Origin: Saprospiraceae bacterium
Lineage (GTDB): Bacteria; Bacteroidota; Bacteroidia; Chitinophagales; Saprospiraceae
DNA: 64,000 nt
Direction: 5' to 3'
NCBI GenBank assembly: GCA_022841345.1
Contig: JALHRR010000010.1
Location: 1-64,000, forward strand
Positions 17,566 to 26,430 of this stretch are shown one piece after another. Numbering within the stretch: position 1 is the stretch's first letter; each line of letters begins with the position of its first letter. The notes beneath the pieces were generated by a model that ran no database searches, was not told where the DNA came from, and saw only the letters and a list, made by a program, of their open reading frames with translations. Position numbers and translations under genes: made by a program.

Positions 17566-17982
17566 TCAGTCCGGGAGACGTTCCATAAACTCCTGCAATA
17601 TGAGGACAGCACTGATTTTATCCACCAGCGATTTGTCTCGGCGCTTCTTTTGCCCGGCTCCACTCTGTAATATAATTTCTCTGGCTCTGATAGAACTGTA
17701 CGACTCATCCTGTCTCTCAATTTTGATGGCGGGAAAATGATTTTTAAAAAAAGATATCAAACTCTGAATATCCGCTTCTATCGCTGTAGGCGTGCCATCA
17801 ATATGGGCTGAGAAGCCAATTACCACGATATCAACCCCTTCCCGACCGAGATAATCCTTTAGAAAAGTATGAATTTGATTGGTTTCAATGGTGGGCAATC
17901 CATTGGCGGAAATACGCAGGGAGTCGCTGACTGCTATGCCACTTCGTTTTCTGCCATAATCAATTGCCATGATGCGTCCCAT
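17566..17982 (-). CDS. ruvX: RuvX/YqgF Holliday-junction resolvase-like nuclease
   Basis: 138-residue YqgF-family protein, normal length, RNase H fold. MAIDYGRKRSGIAVSD near 5-20 has the first catalytic Asp, VIGFSAHIDGT in the middle matches the usual VVGLP..DG strand, and the terminal KSLVDKISAVLILQEFM carries the last conserved Asp (of the usual D-xx-AA-x-ILQ-x-FL). Homologues act in 16S rRNA 5' maturation and resolve recombination junctions. It lies 22 nt after queE and just before def on the same strand. Confidence 0.9.
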   Translation of the reverse strand: MGRIMAIDYGRKRSGIAVSDSLRISANGLPTIETNQIHTFLKDYLGREGVDIVVIGFSAHIDGTPTAIEADIQSLISFFKNHFPAIKIERQDESYSSIRAREIILQSGAGQKKRRDKSLVDKISAVLILQEFMERLPD

Positions 17983-18004
17983 AAATTAGTCTGATTTGAA
18001 GTAT

Positions 18005-18652
18005 TTATGGAATTCCTACCAGCTTATGCGTCTGCACACTTAGTCGCCATTTCGGATTTGATTTACAGTATTCGACAGTAGCTGCAATATTTTCTGCTTG
18101 CTGAGGACTATCCATGGGCTGCAGGTAAAAATGCTCAAAGTCCAGCGCCTCATAAAGATGTGGCTCCGCACCGGCCTGAGGATAAACCAGCTTCAGCTCA
18201 TTTCCATGTAATTGTACCAAAGTCGATCCGGCTTTCGGACTTACGCAGATCCAGTCGATGCTATCCAAAACAGCTATTGTCCCATTTGTCTCAATAGCAA
18301 CCTCAATTCCCTGTTCATGAAATGCTTCTACCAAATCATCATCCATCTGCAACATAGGTTCACCACCCGTACAAACTACGTATGGCTTTCCGGCAGTATC
18401 TGCAGGCCATAGGGATATCACTTTTTCCGCCAGGGATGCCGCAGTAGGATAATGTCCGCCATTCAAGCCATCTGTACCCCAGAAATCGGTATCACAAAAC
18501 TGACAAATGGCTTTATGCCTGTCTTCCTCCCGACCTGTCCAGAGATTACACCCTGTGAATCTGCAAAATACGGCTGCCCTGCCCGTGTGAGCACCTTCTC
18601 CCTGAAGGGTATAATATATTTCCTTAACTTTATAAGCTGGCATGAGGGGCAA
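18005..18652 (-). CDS. queE: 7-carboxy-7-deazaguanine synthase (radical SAM)
   Basis: 215 residues. YTLQGEGAHTGRAAVFCRFTGCNLW near 13-37 is the QueE N-terminus. The cluster cysteines are in FTGCNLW and AICQFCDTDFWG; the spacing between first and second Cys is expanded relative to CX3CX2C, a feature seen in QueE (CX14CX2C). VVCTGGEPMLQMDD near 92-105 is the SAM GGEP motif. It converts 6-carboxytetrahydropterin to CDG in queuosine/preQ0 synthesis. No other que gene is in the window. It sits 54 nt after the ABC transporter on the same strand. Confidence 0.92.
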   Translation of the reverse strand: MPLMPAYKVKEIYYTLQGEGAHTGRAAVFCRFTGCNLWTGREEDRHKAICQFCDTDFWGTDGLNGGHYPTAASLAEKVISLWPADTAGKPYVVCTGGEPMLQMDDDLVEAFHEQGIEVAIETNGTIAVLDSIDWICVSPKAGSTLVQLHGNELKLVYPQAGAEPHLYEALDFEHFYLQPMDSPQQAENIAATVEYCKSNPKWRLSVQTHKLVGIP

Positions 18653-18706
18653 AGATAGGCAGGATTATTTTTCTTAATTGAATGTCTAGTATTGAAACTA
18701 TCTTTT

Positions 18707-20518
18707 CTACACCAAATCCCCCGCTGTCTGATATTGTAATCCCGCCAGCCTCCTGTAAAAACCATTCTCAACTTGCATCAGTTCATCATGCGTTCCGGTC
18801 TCAATGATCATTCCCTGATCCATGACATAGATTCTGTCTACTTCGCGGATGGTAGCCAATCTGTGTGCTATAATGATAGAAGTACGATTTTGCATCAGCG
18901 TATTCAGAGCTTCCTGTACTACTTTTTCTGAGGATGCATCCAGGGAAGATGTGGCTTCATCCAGGATCAAAATGGATGGATTTCTCAATATAGCCCTGGC
19001 AATGGCAATGCGCTGTCTCTGACCGCCCGACAACTTGACTCCCCGCTCTCCCACTATAGTTTCCAAACCTTCGGGGAAAGTGCTGATAAATTCCCATGAA
19101 TTGGATTGCTTAGCAGCTTCAATCACTTCCGCCTCGTTGGCTTCAGGCTTTCCATATAATATATTCTCGCGGATAGTGCCGCCGAACAACATCACCTCCT
19201 GCGGTACAATGGCCATATTAGACCTGTATGCACTCAGATCATAATCATAAACGGATTTACCATCCACAATGATGTCTCCTGATTTTATCTTATAAAACTG
19301 AAGCAACAGCTGTACAATCGTAGATTTTCCGGCTCCGCTGGAACCTACTAAAGCAACTCTCTCACCCTCCCGAATATCAATATCAATGCCTTTAAGGACA
19401 GGAACATCCTCTCTGGTGGGATAATTAAAATGAACATTTTTATACTGAATATTGCCTTTCAAATGGATCTTTGGAATGTCCTTATTTGCTGTAACGCTCA
19501 CTTCTGTTTCCATTTTCAAAATTTCTCGGATCCTTTCTGTGGCGCCAATGGCTCCTAATAATTCTGTATAAAAATTGCCAAGGCCCGCTATCGCCCCTCC
19601 CAAAATGGCCGTGTAGGAAACAAATGCAACTAGTTCTCCCACTGTAATAGCTTCATTCTTAACCATATTAGCTCCTTCCCAAATCACAAAAAAAAGCGCT
19701 CCAAAAAGTATAGCTACAATAAAAGCTGAAAACAAAGCCCTGGCTCTTGCAAACTTCAGTGATACAGTGATCACCTGATTCATGGATTTTGTGTATCGGA
19801 ATGACTCGAAAAGCTCATTCGTGAATGCTTTTACAGCTGAGATACTTTGAATAGTTTCATTCAATATAGTATTGGAATCTGCCAGAATGGCCTGCCTTTC
19901 TTTAGATAATTTTCGAATAAACCTTCCAAAAAACATAGCTCCTATCACTATTACAGGAAAACTCGCAAGCATAATCAGAGCAAGCCTTGGTGTGGTAATA
20001 GACAGGAAAATAATACCACTGATCAAAATGATAATCTGGCGCACAAACTCGGCAATGGTAATCGAAAAGGCACTATAGAGTTTTTCTATATCTGCAGTTA
20101 CTCTGCTCACCAAATTCCCAACTCTATTCTGTTCAAAAAAGACAATAGGCAGAGAAATCATCCTGTCATAAACACCTTTTCTTACATCTGCGATACCTCT
20201 CTCACTTACCTGGGCAAATAAAGTCACACGTGTATAAGCAAATATTCCCTGTAAAACCAAAAGAACAGCTAAAATCACTCCTATATCCCCCAGCGTCAAA
20301 TCGTACTCTGAGTTTTCTTGCGCAACATCTATCATTAAGCCCGACAAAAATGGGAATAGCATGAAACCAACACTTGACAAGAACAAAATACCCATCCCAA
20401 GGATAAGTGACCACTTGTAAGGCCTTATAAATTCAAAGATTTTAATTGCTTCCTTAAAACTTTCCTTCTTAAATACCGGCTTGGGCTGATCCGGACTTTC
20501 TGTAATAGCTTTTGCCAT
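18707..20518 (-). CDS. ABC exporter, fused permease-ATPase (MsbA-like)
   Basis: 603 residues, half-transporter size. Residues about 30-340 are a six-helix type IV exporter domain. The ATPase follows: Walker A GSSGAGKST near 390-398, Q-loop IVPQEVMLFGGTIRENILYG, signature LSGGQRQRIAIARAI, Walker B ILILDEATSSLD and H-loop IIIAHRLAT. The family includes lipid (MsbA), multidrug and peptide exporters; sequence alone does not decide the substrate. It heads a minus-strand run with queE, ruvX and def, and a -7 box lies 25 nt upstream. Confidence 0.93.
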   Translation of the reverse strand: MAKAITESPDQPKPVFKKESFKEAIKIFEFIRPYKWSLILGMGILFLSSVGFMLFPFLSGLMIDVAQENSEYDLTLGDIGVILAVLLVLQGIFAYTRVTLFAQVSERGIADVRKGVYDRMISLPIVFFEQNRVGNLVSRVTADIEKLYSAFSITIAEFVRQIIILISGIIFLSITTPRLALIMLASFPVIVIGAMFFGRFIRKLSKERQAILADSNTILNETIQSISAVKAFTNELFESFRYTKSMNQVITVSLKFARARALFSAFIVAILFGALFFVIWEGANMVKNEAITVGELVAFVSYTAILGGAIAGLGNFYTELLGAIGATERIREILKMETEVSVTANKDIPKIHLKGNIQYKNVHFNYPTREDVPVLKGIDIDIREGERVALVGSSGAGKSTIVQLLLQFYKIKSGDIIVDGKSVYDYDLSAYRSNMAIVPQEVMLFGGTIRENILYGKPEANEAEVIEAAKQSNSWEFISTFPEGLETIVGERGVKLSGGQRQRIAIARAILRNPSILILDEATSSLDASSEKVVQEALNTLMQNRTSIIIAHRLATIREVDRIYVMDQGMIIETGTHDELMQVENGFYRRLAGLQYQTAGDLV

Positions 20519-21078
20519 GAAATGTTATACTGATATAAGGTGCAAAATTACACCCATATCCGCAATTAACACGATATCAATTGTAAGGTTTCTGTCTGGG
20601 TTCTTATTTCAGATGGAAATACACAAGTAATCCACGAATGTTCTCACATTCTCTGTTTAATTATAATTAGTGCTACCATGACTTTTTTCAAAAATATAGT
20701 TTAATAAAAGCTTCATGTTTTATGAGTAGGCTCCCACCTTGTAGAATAAGACGTAAAAAATGGTTTTGAGTGAAGCGGCCATGACCGGTACTGTGTGAGC
20801 ACTCACTTATGTGAGGCAGATAAGGAGATGACCTGTAAGCAATAAGCAGGAACAGGAAATGCCACGGCGAGTTTAGCGGGCATAGCGAAGCGAAAACGCA
20901 TTTTTAGGCTTAGGCTACACAGTGGGCGGACTTTTTGCTTACTTTTTTGACTGCAGAAAAAAGTAAGAGCCCAGCCGGCTTGAGGCGAATTAGAAGTACT
21001 TAATTCCAATATTCAATAATAAAAAAAGTTAGCATTTTTTGATTTTGAATATCCTATATAATAAAGCTGAATTCTCAA
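20519..21078. repeat. Dispersed structured element, copy 3, and ABC gene promoter
   Basis: The -7 box TAATTTTG (minus strand) for the ABC gene is at 20543-20550. From about 20725 to 21010 is a copy of the dispersed element lacking stem 1/2: GTAGGCTCCCACCTTGTAGAATAAGACG, the middle block at about 20778-20886, GCGAAAACGCATTTTTAGG at about 20891 and stem 3 CTTACTTTTTT/AAAAAAGTAAG (about 20938-20967). In stem 3 the closing G-C pair of copy 1 is replaced by T-A. Confidence 0.7.
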
Positions 21079-21606
21079 TCAAATAGTTTTAATCCCATTC
21101 AGTTTACAAATCCAGCTCAGATGTCCGGTATGCAATCCCTCATGGCGAACCGCATGCATAATAGCACCGCGAATGCTCCCATCAGTCATAAAATTGAAAC
21201 CATTAATCGCAGGAGCATTTAACTGTTCCTCAGATAATCCGCTGACCCATTCCATACAGGTATTGTGGACAGACTTAAAAGTCTCCCACACCTCTTCAAA
21301 AGAAGGGGCAGAATCAGTGGAGGCGCCAGTACTTCCCAAACCATAATCCCGGGCCCATGGAATCGTAATTTTGGGTCCACCGGAACATCTTAAAACCAGA
21401 AAATTCTGTGTCACAGCAAGATGTGCAATCACCCAGAACGCGGAATTCAATTCAATCCCCTCTTCGGATTTAAACCGTCGTTTGATATCAGTATCTCTGA
21501 GAATATTAAAATACATTTTGCTTAATTCTCTGGCACTGGCCAGGAAGTCGGCTATAATTGCTCCTTCTGATTTCATTGTATTTCTAAAACTTAATATTTT
21601 GATCAA
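21079..21606 (-). CDS. DinB-like putative metalloprotein
   Basis: 175 residues; translation may start at the internal Met11 (MKSEGAIIADFL), which is a more usual N-terminus. Helical four-helix-bundle pattern. FWVIAHLAVTQNFLV near 57-71 and AVRHEGLHTGHLSWI near 152-166 supply the three His expected at the metal site. The biochemical role is unknown. It is the third DinB-family protein in 17 kb and shows little obvious sequence similarity to the other two, so it is unlikely to be a recent duplicate. Confidence 0.75.
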   Translation of the reverse strand: MIKILSFRNTMKSEGAIIADFLASARELSKMYFNILRDTDIKRRFKSEEGIELNSAFWVIAHLAVTQNFLVLRCSGGPKITIPWARDYGLGSTGASTDSAPSFEEVWETFKSVHNTCMEWVSGLSEEQLNAPAINGFNFMTDGSIRGAIMHAVRHEGLHTGHLSWICKLNGIKTI

Positions 21607-22444
21607 TTAATCTGCTGCTATTTTAATCCATATTTGGGCGTCCCCCTTCCTCCCTTTGGTCGTCCGGGTCGTTACGTTGCGGGGCTCCCTTACGGTCGGT
21701 CCACCTGCCCCATTTGAGATGGTTCAGGCGGACTGGCTTCGCCACCCACTCCACATCACTGACGCATGCACCTCTGCCACCTTCAATCCCCTCAATCCTG
21801 TCAATTCCCCTTAGTTCATGAAAGATCGATTTAGATTGAGATATATTGAAAAGATTGAGAAAGCCAGGATTGAAGCAGATGCAAAAGAAATGTGTGGAAC
21901 TACAAATTGTATCAGAAAAAAATTAATTATCCCCATCACTCTCTCCTACTGGTAATCTCCTTCAATTTTATCAATCTCATCATTCCTTTCAATCTTCCCG
22001 CACTCTAAACTCCTCACTCACTCCCGGCTGTTAAAATCGGCTGTTTCATTGGCTGTTTGGCTGTTTCATCCCGAGGTTACGCTTTGCTTCACTCGCGATC
22101 TTCGATTCACCAATTCACCAATCCGCCAATTTTATTAGGCACACCATCAATCTTCCCACTCTCATAACCTCGTACCCTCACTCACACAACAATCTTTTTC
22201 AATCTTCCCACACTGCTCACTCCACACACTCCACACACCCCATCTCGCACTCAAACACCGCTTCAACGCATACACGCTTACACGCTTTAACGAACCACAC
22301 CCGAAACCATTCACCCACACCCACACACCCTGCACACCATCCATCCCATCAATCTTCCCACACTCATAACCCCGATCCCCCTCCCACACAACAATCTTTA
22401 TCAATCTTCCCCAACTCACCACTCTACACACACTACTCACACCC
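21607..22444. repeat. Spacer: GGGCGTCCC element, GGCTGTT words and a G-poor repeat
   Basis: No gene seen. About 21633-21775 begins TTTGGGCGTCCCCC and resembles the element at 1.95 kb. GGCTGTT words cluster at 22027-22068. From about 22130 to 22440 the plus strand is almost free of G; an imperfect direct repeat of about 66 bp (starting CATCAATCTTCCCAC) occupies about 22146-22212 and 22346-22412. A 92-codon open frame on the minus strand here is a by-product of this composition. Confidence 0.6.
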
Positions 22445-23179
22445 TCAATGAATCTCCCCCAGAAACCAACTGGGCCTTTTAGTTCTCAATCCAAATTTGT
22501 CAATAGCATGCTTCTTCAGATGCTCGATCGCCTCATCAATATCATCTGTAAATAGCAATAAATCCATGTCCTTAGGACTGATCGTCCCTTCATCCAGCAT
22601 TTTTTCAATCATTTTGATGGTATCCTGATAGAAATCTGTGCCCATTACAATAATTGGAAAATTGGCCATTTTGCCAGTCTGAATCAAAGTCATCGCTTCA
22701 AACATCTCATCCATTGTCCCGAATCCTCCCGGGAATGTGATAAAAGCATAGGAGTACTTGGCAAGTAATACTTTTCTCACAAAAAAGAACTCCATATCGA
22801 CCCAGGAATCCAGGTATGGATTGGGAGCCTGTTCAAAAGGCAAAATAATATTACATCCGATTGATCTTCCATTGACATCCTTCGCACCGCGGTTGGAGGC
22901 TTCCATAATACCCGGCCCTCCGCCAGTCATGACTGTAAATCCCAGCTTGGCAACTTCTGCTCCCATTGCCCGGGCTAGCTTATAGTACCTGTGATCCTCC
23001 TTGAATCTGGCCGACCCGAACATCGTCACACATGGTCCCTTAAAATGTAGGGCCCGAAAACCCTTCACAAATTCGGACATCACTGATAATGAAAACTTGA
23101 ATTCTTCCCACCTGGATCGGGGTCCTTCCAAAAATTCTATCTCCTTGATGACTATTTCTTTCTTTTCTTTATTATCCAT
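22445..23179 (-). CDS. LOG-family Rossmann-fold nucleotide hydrolase
   Basis: 244 residues, TIGR00730/LOG type. VTMFGSARF near 48-56 starts the Rossmann fold, VMTGGGPGIMEASNRGA near 78-94 is the nucleotide-binding loop and FPGGFGTMDEMFEA near 148-161 is the PGGxGTxxE catalytic motif. Characterised members cleave nucleoside 5'-monophosphates (including cytokinin riboside monophosphates) to base and ribose phosphate. In a Bacteroidota cell a general nucleotide-salvage role is a reasonable inference. It is divergent from the nqrM-like gene on the other side. Confidence 0.9.
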   Translation of the reverse strand: MDNKEKKEIVIKEIEFLEGPRSRWEEFKFSLSVMSEFVKGFRALHFKGPCVTMFGSARFKEDHRYYKLARAMGAEVAKLGFTVMTGGGPGIMEASNRGAKDVNGRSIGCNIILPFEQAPNPYLDSWVDMEFFFVRKVLLAKYSYAFITFPGGFGTMDEMFEAMTLIQTGKMANFPIIVMGTDFYQDTIKMIEKMLDEGTISPKDMDLLLFTDDIDEAIEHLKKHAIDKFGLRTKRPSWFLGEIH

Positions 23180-23229
23180 ATTTCTCTATTGATTTCGATT
23201 CTATATGCATCGAATAGCACTAAGAATCG

Positions 23230-23237
23230 TAATTTTG
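23230..23237 (+). promoter_or_regulatory. -7 box of the nqrM-like gene
   Basis: TAATTTTG matches TAnnTTTG and lies 42 nt before the ATG at 23280. It falls inside the longer open frame starting at 23205, which supports the shorter protein. Confidence 0.6.
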
Positions 23238-23279
23238 CAACTTCGTTCCGGTAAGGAATGTTGTAAATATAAAAAAATT

Positions 23280-23504
23280 ATGTTCTTCACCGTCGCTTTA
23301 CTGTCCATTGCAATTGTTGGTTTAGCCTTTCTATTATTTTCAGTGCGGATACTTTTCAAGAAAAATGGAGAGTTCAAGGGCACATGCGCCAACAATAATC
23401 CTTTCATGCAAAAAGCAGGCGTAACCTGTGGAGTATGCGGCAAAACAGCGGGCGAAGATTGCAAAAAAGAGGATGTGCCAGAAGTTCAGACAAGCAAAAG
23501 TTAA
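23280..23504 (+). CDS. nqrM: NqrM-like membrane protein (DUF539 type)
   Basis: 74 residues from the ATG at 23280. One membrane helix (residues about 2-24) is followed by a short soluble tail with four Cys: GTC36A, then TC50GVC53G and C61KK. This matches the small Cys protein NqrM, which is needed to deliver iron or assemble the metal centre in NqrD/NqrE. It lies on the opposite strand, about 550 bp from the end of the nqr-apbE operon, which supports the call. An earlier in-frame start (23205) would put the promoter box inside the gene and spoil the N-terminal helix. Confidence 0.7.
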   Translation: MFFTVALLSIAIVGLAFLLFSVRILFKKNGEFKGTCANNNPFMQKAGVTCGVCGKTAGEDCKKEDVPEVQTSKS

Positions 23505-24057
23505 ATAGATTCTGCTTTTAAACTGCAAATGGAAACTTAAGCAGGTATGAAGTTGAAATAATCGCGCCTTTGAGAATAATCCGTAAAAAATGGTTTTGAG
23601 TATGAACGAGCTAAAAAGGTACTAAATGTACCTTATTAGTGAAGTGAACCGAACATCAAACGATCCCCAAAGCTTTGGGGACGAGTGCAGATGTGAGGCT
23701 TGTTGCATCAAAAATATGAGGAGCAAGGCTCGTATAAATACAGGTTAATAAGGGTACTGTGTGAGCATTATGAGAGGCTATGCAGATATTGTGATGACCT
23801 GTGAGCAATAAATTGGAACAAGAATGGCCAAGGCGAGTTTGACAGACTTAACGCAACGAAAACGCATTTTTAGGATTAGGCTCAACAGCGTGAATGGTTT
23901 TTGCTTACTTTTTGCCATCTCAAAAAGTAAGAGCCCCACCGGCTTGGGGTGAATTAGAAGTAACAAATTCGAATAAACTTTTTAGGTGTTCAGAACCTAC
24001 TTCTATTCTGATTTTAAGGAATAATAGTGCCTAAAAGTGCAAGATAATATACCATTA
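23505..24057. repeat. Dispersed structured element, copy 4, carrying the 18-bp palindrome
   Basis: Non-coding. Stem 1 CTAAAAAGGTAC/GTACCTTATTAG is at 23611-23639 with one mismatch. After GAACCGAACATCAAACGA, the palindrome TCCCCAAAGCTTTGGGGA (23664-23681) stands where copy 2 has GCTCAGT; the flank then continues CGAGTGCAGATGTGAGGCT as in copy 2. The middle block is at about 23750-23851 and stem 3 CTTACTTTTTG/CAAAAAGTAAG at about 23905-23932. Confidence 0.75.
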
Positions 24058-25065
24058 TTATTCAAAAACATCTTCCAGAATATATTTTTGAAAGCCGGGG
24101 GTCATCTCCACATGCAGTCCTCCTTCTTCATCACTGTATATAAAATATGCATCCAGTGGTAATTCTTGAAGAAGTGCTTTTGATTCTTCCATACCCAGGA
24201 TTAATAATGTAGTTGCCCAGGCATCAGCTGTCATGCAGTCATCAGCCAAAACGGAAACACTTAATATATTATGCGTTACTGAATATCCGGTTCTGGGATC
24301 GATGGCATGAGAATATTTTCTCCCATCACGTTCTTTAAATTTACGGTAACTGCCGGATGTAGCCAAAGCTTTATTGCTAAGTTTTAATATGACCTGAAGT
24401 GGTCTGTTTTCCGAAAATGCAACCGGCTTATCAATTCCTATTCTCCATTCCTTACCTTCTGCATTTTTCCCTTTTGTCAGCACTTCTCCACCCAGTTCGA
24501 TCATATATTGATTTACACCGTTGGATTCCAGCAATTCTGCTAAAAGATCCACTGTATATCCTTGCGCAATTGCGTTAAAATCTATTTGCATCCCCTTCAA
24601 AGAAAACTTAAGCCTGTCGCTCTCTACTTTTATTTTATCTGTTCCGATTAATTGTTTCAGACTATCCACAGTAGTACTATCCAGGCGATCCATTCCCTGT
24701 TTGTATCCAAACCCCCAGGCATTCACCAACGGGGCGATACTTACATCAAAAACACCACCACTTTGCTCAAAAACTTCTGCTGATTTTCGCCAAACTGCCA
24801 GAAAATGATCATCCAAAGCTACATCCTCCCCTCTATTCACTGCTGAGATAATACTCTTCGGATCGTATGTCGACATACTTCTATCAATCACTTTTAAGAG
24901 TGAGTCTATAGAAGACTGGAAGTCCCGCATTTTTTTGTCAACATAAATGACAGAATAGGTGGAACCCTGCGCTTCCCCAAACAATCTGACTACTTTTTGT
25001 TTCTTAGAAATGCAAGAGGCCAGGATCAACAGAATCCCGGCCAATGCAAAGATATTTTTTCTCAT
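24058..25065 (-). CDS. apbE: FAD:protein FMN transferase (flavinyltransferase)
   Basis: 335-residue ApbE lipoprotein: the signal ends LILASC (Cys18). It transfers FMN from FAD onto a Thr of target proteins, here surely NqrB and NqrC. Visible are GEAQGSTYSVIY near 30-41, the SMSTYDPKSIISAVNRG segment, FDVSIAPLVNAWGFG near 101-115, DFNAIAQGYTVDLLAE near 161-176, the GGEVLTKGKN block, HAIDPRTGYSV near 250-260 and the SVLADDCMTADAWATTLLILG block with the metal-binding residues. It is the last gene of the nqr operon, 20 nt after nqrF. Confidence 0.95.
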   Translation of the reverse strand: MRKNIFALAGILLILASCISKKQKVVRLFGEAQGSTYSVIYVDKKMRDFQSSIDSLLKVIDRSMSTYDPKSIISAVNRGEDVALDDHFLAVWRKSAEVFEQSGGVFDVSIAPLVNAWGFGYKQGMDRLDSTTVDSLKQLIGTDKIKVESDRLKFSLKGMQIDFNAIAQGYTVDLLAELLESNGVNQYMIELGGEVLTKGKNAEGKEWRIGIDKPVAFSENRPLQVILKLSNKALATSGSYRKFKERDGRKYSHAIDPRTGYSVTHNILSVSVLADDCMTADAWATTLLILGMEESKALLQELPLDAYFIYSDEEGGLHVEMTPGFQKYILEDVFE

Positions 25066-25085
25066 TATGATTGAAAAGATTCAGA

Positions 25086-26336
25086 TCAGCCTCCGAAATC
25101 ATCAAATGCTATCATCTCAGGAGGTACGCCCAGATCATCCAGCATTTTAAATACTGCCGCGTTCATCATCGGAGGTCCGCATAGATAGTATTCGATTTCT
25201 TCAGGTTCCGGATGCTTGCTTAAGTAATTATCCAAAACCACTTTGTGAATAAACCCTACATAACCCTCCCAATTGTCATCAGGCAATGGTTCAGAGAGTG
25301 CAATATTGAACTGGAAATTAGGGTGTTTTGCTTCAATGTCCCTGAAGTGTTCCTCGTAGAAAATCTCTCGTTTACTACGCGCACCATACCAGTAAGATAC
25401 TTTACGGTCTGTACCCTGAGTGTGAAACAAGTGGAAGATGTGAGAGCGCAAAGGAGCCATACCAGCACCACCACCGATATACACCATTTCCTTTTTCGTA
25501 GGTTTGATATGGAATTCACCGTAAGGTCCGGAGATCATCACTTTATCTCCCGGCTTACGGGTAAAAATATAAGAAGAACACAGTCCAGGCGGAACATCTG
25601 CAAATGCATTCTTAGTTCTGTCCCATGGAGGAGTTGCCAGACGTATATTCAACATTACAATATTTCCTTCAGCAGGGTGATTAGCCATTGAATAAGCTCT
25701 GAATACCGGCTCATCCACCTTCAATTTGAGATCCCAGATTTTAAATTTATCATAATCATCTTTGAACTTCTCGGGTATGCTGTACAAATCTCTTTTGAAA
25801 TCCAGATCCAGTTCAGGTACATCAATCTGGATATAGCCGCCAGAATGAAAATCCAGAATTTCACCTTCAGGTAATCTAACTACAAATTCTTTGATATAAG
25901 TAGAAACATTATCGTTTGAAATCACTTCGCACTCCCATTTTTTCACTCCAAACACTTCATCCGGAACGCGGATTTCCATATTTTCTTTTACCTTAACCTG
26001 ACAGGCAAGACGCTGTTTATCTGCTACCTCTTTACGATTCAGGTGATTGGTCTCAGTAGGTAAAACTTCTCCTCCACCTTCGAGCACCTGACAAATACAC
26101 ATAGCGCAGGTTCCACCGCCACCGCATGCTGAGGCAAGAAATAAATTCTTTTCCGCAAGAGTGTTTAAAAGAGTACTTCCCGGTTTTACCGTAAGTGCAT
26201 TTGCCGTGTCGCCATTGACGATTATCTGAACATCCCCCTGTGGCAATAACCGTTCCTTCGCCTGGATGATCAGGAATACAAACAGCATGATGATCATTAT
26301 GAAAATAATCGCACTGGAAATAATGACTGGTAACAT
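25086..26336 (-). CDS. nqrF: Na+-NQR subunit F (NADH dehydrogenase, FAD/2Fe-2S)
   Basis: 416 residues. One N-terminal membrane helix (about 5-26), then a plant-type ferredoxin domain with cluster Cys in [15 protein letters not shown] (near 69-83) and LACQ (near 112), then an FNR-like domain: FAD contact RAYSMANHP near 214-222, NAD-side [13 protein letters not shown] near 289-301 and the terminal [12 protein letters not shown]. It takes electrons from NADH into the complex. It lies 94 nt downstream of nqrE. Confidence 0.96.
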   Translation of the reverse strand: MLPVIISSAIIFIMIIMLFVFLIIQAKERLLPQGDVQIIVNGDTANALTVKPGSTLLNTLAEKNLFLASACGGGGTCAMCICQVLEGGGEVLPTETNHLNRKEVADKQRLACQVKVKENMEIRVPDEVFGVKKWECEVISNDNVSTYIKEFVVRLPEGEILDFHSGGYIQIDVPELDLDFKRDLYSIPEKFKDDYDKFKIWDLKLKVDEPVFRAYSMANHPAEGNIVMLNIRLATPPWDRTKNAFADVPPGLCSSYIFTRKPGDKVMISGPYGEFHIKPTKKEMVYIGGGAGMAPLRSHIFHLFHTQGTDRKVSYWYGARSKREIFYEEHFRDIEAKHPNFQFNIALSEPLPDDNWEGYVGFIHKVVLDNYLSKHPEPEEIEYYLCGPPMMNAAVFKMLDDLGVPPEMIAFDDFGG

Positions 26337-26430
26337 ATGTTTTCAAAGTTATAAGCTGGAACTAAATATGATATTCAGATCAAACTTTAATTATCATGTA
26401 ATGTTTTTCTAACAATTGATTTTCAAAGAC

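Noticed and set aside
20803-21009. Minus-strand frame of 68 codons within the dispersed element, with a similar frame at 23778-23966 (shared stretch like KMRFR...KLA.A..VP.YC.QVI)
   Set aside because: The similarity follows from the shared DNA repeat. Copies differ in frame elsewhere, show no start signal, and the stems co-vary as structure does. I treat the element as non-coding.
22162-22440. 92-codon minus-strand frame
   Set aside because: Trp/Val/Gly-rich product of a G-poor repeat tract; not a plausible protein.
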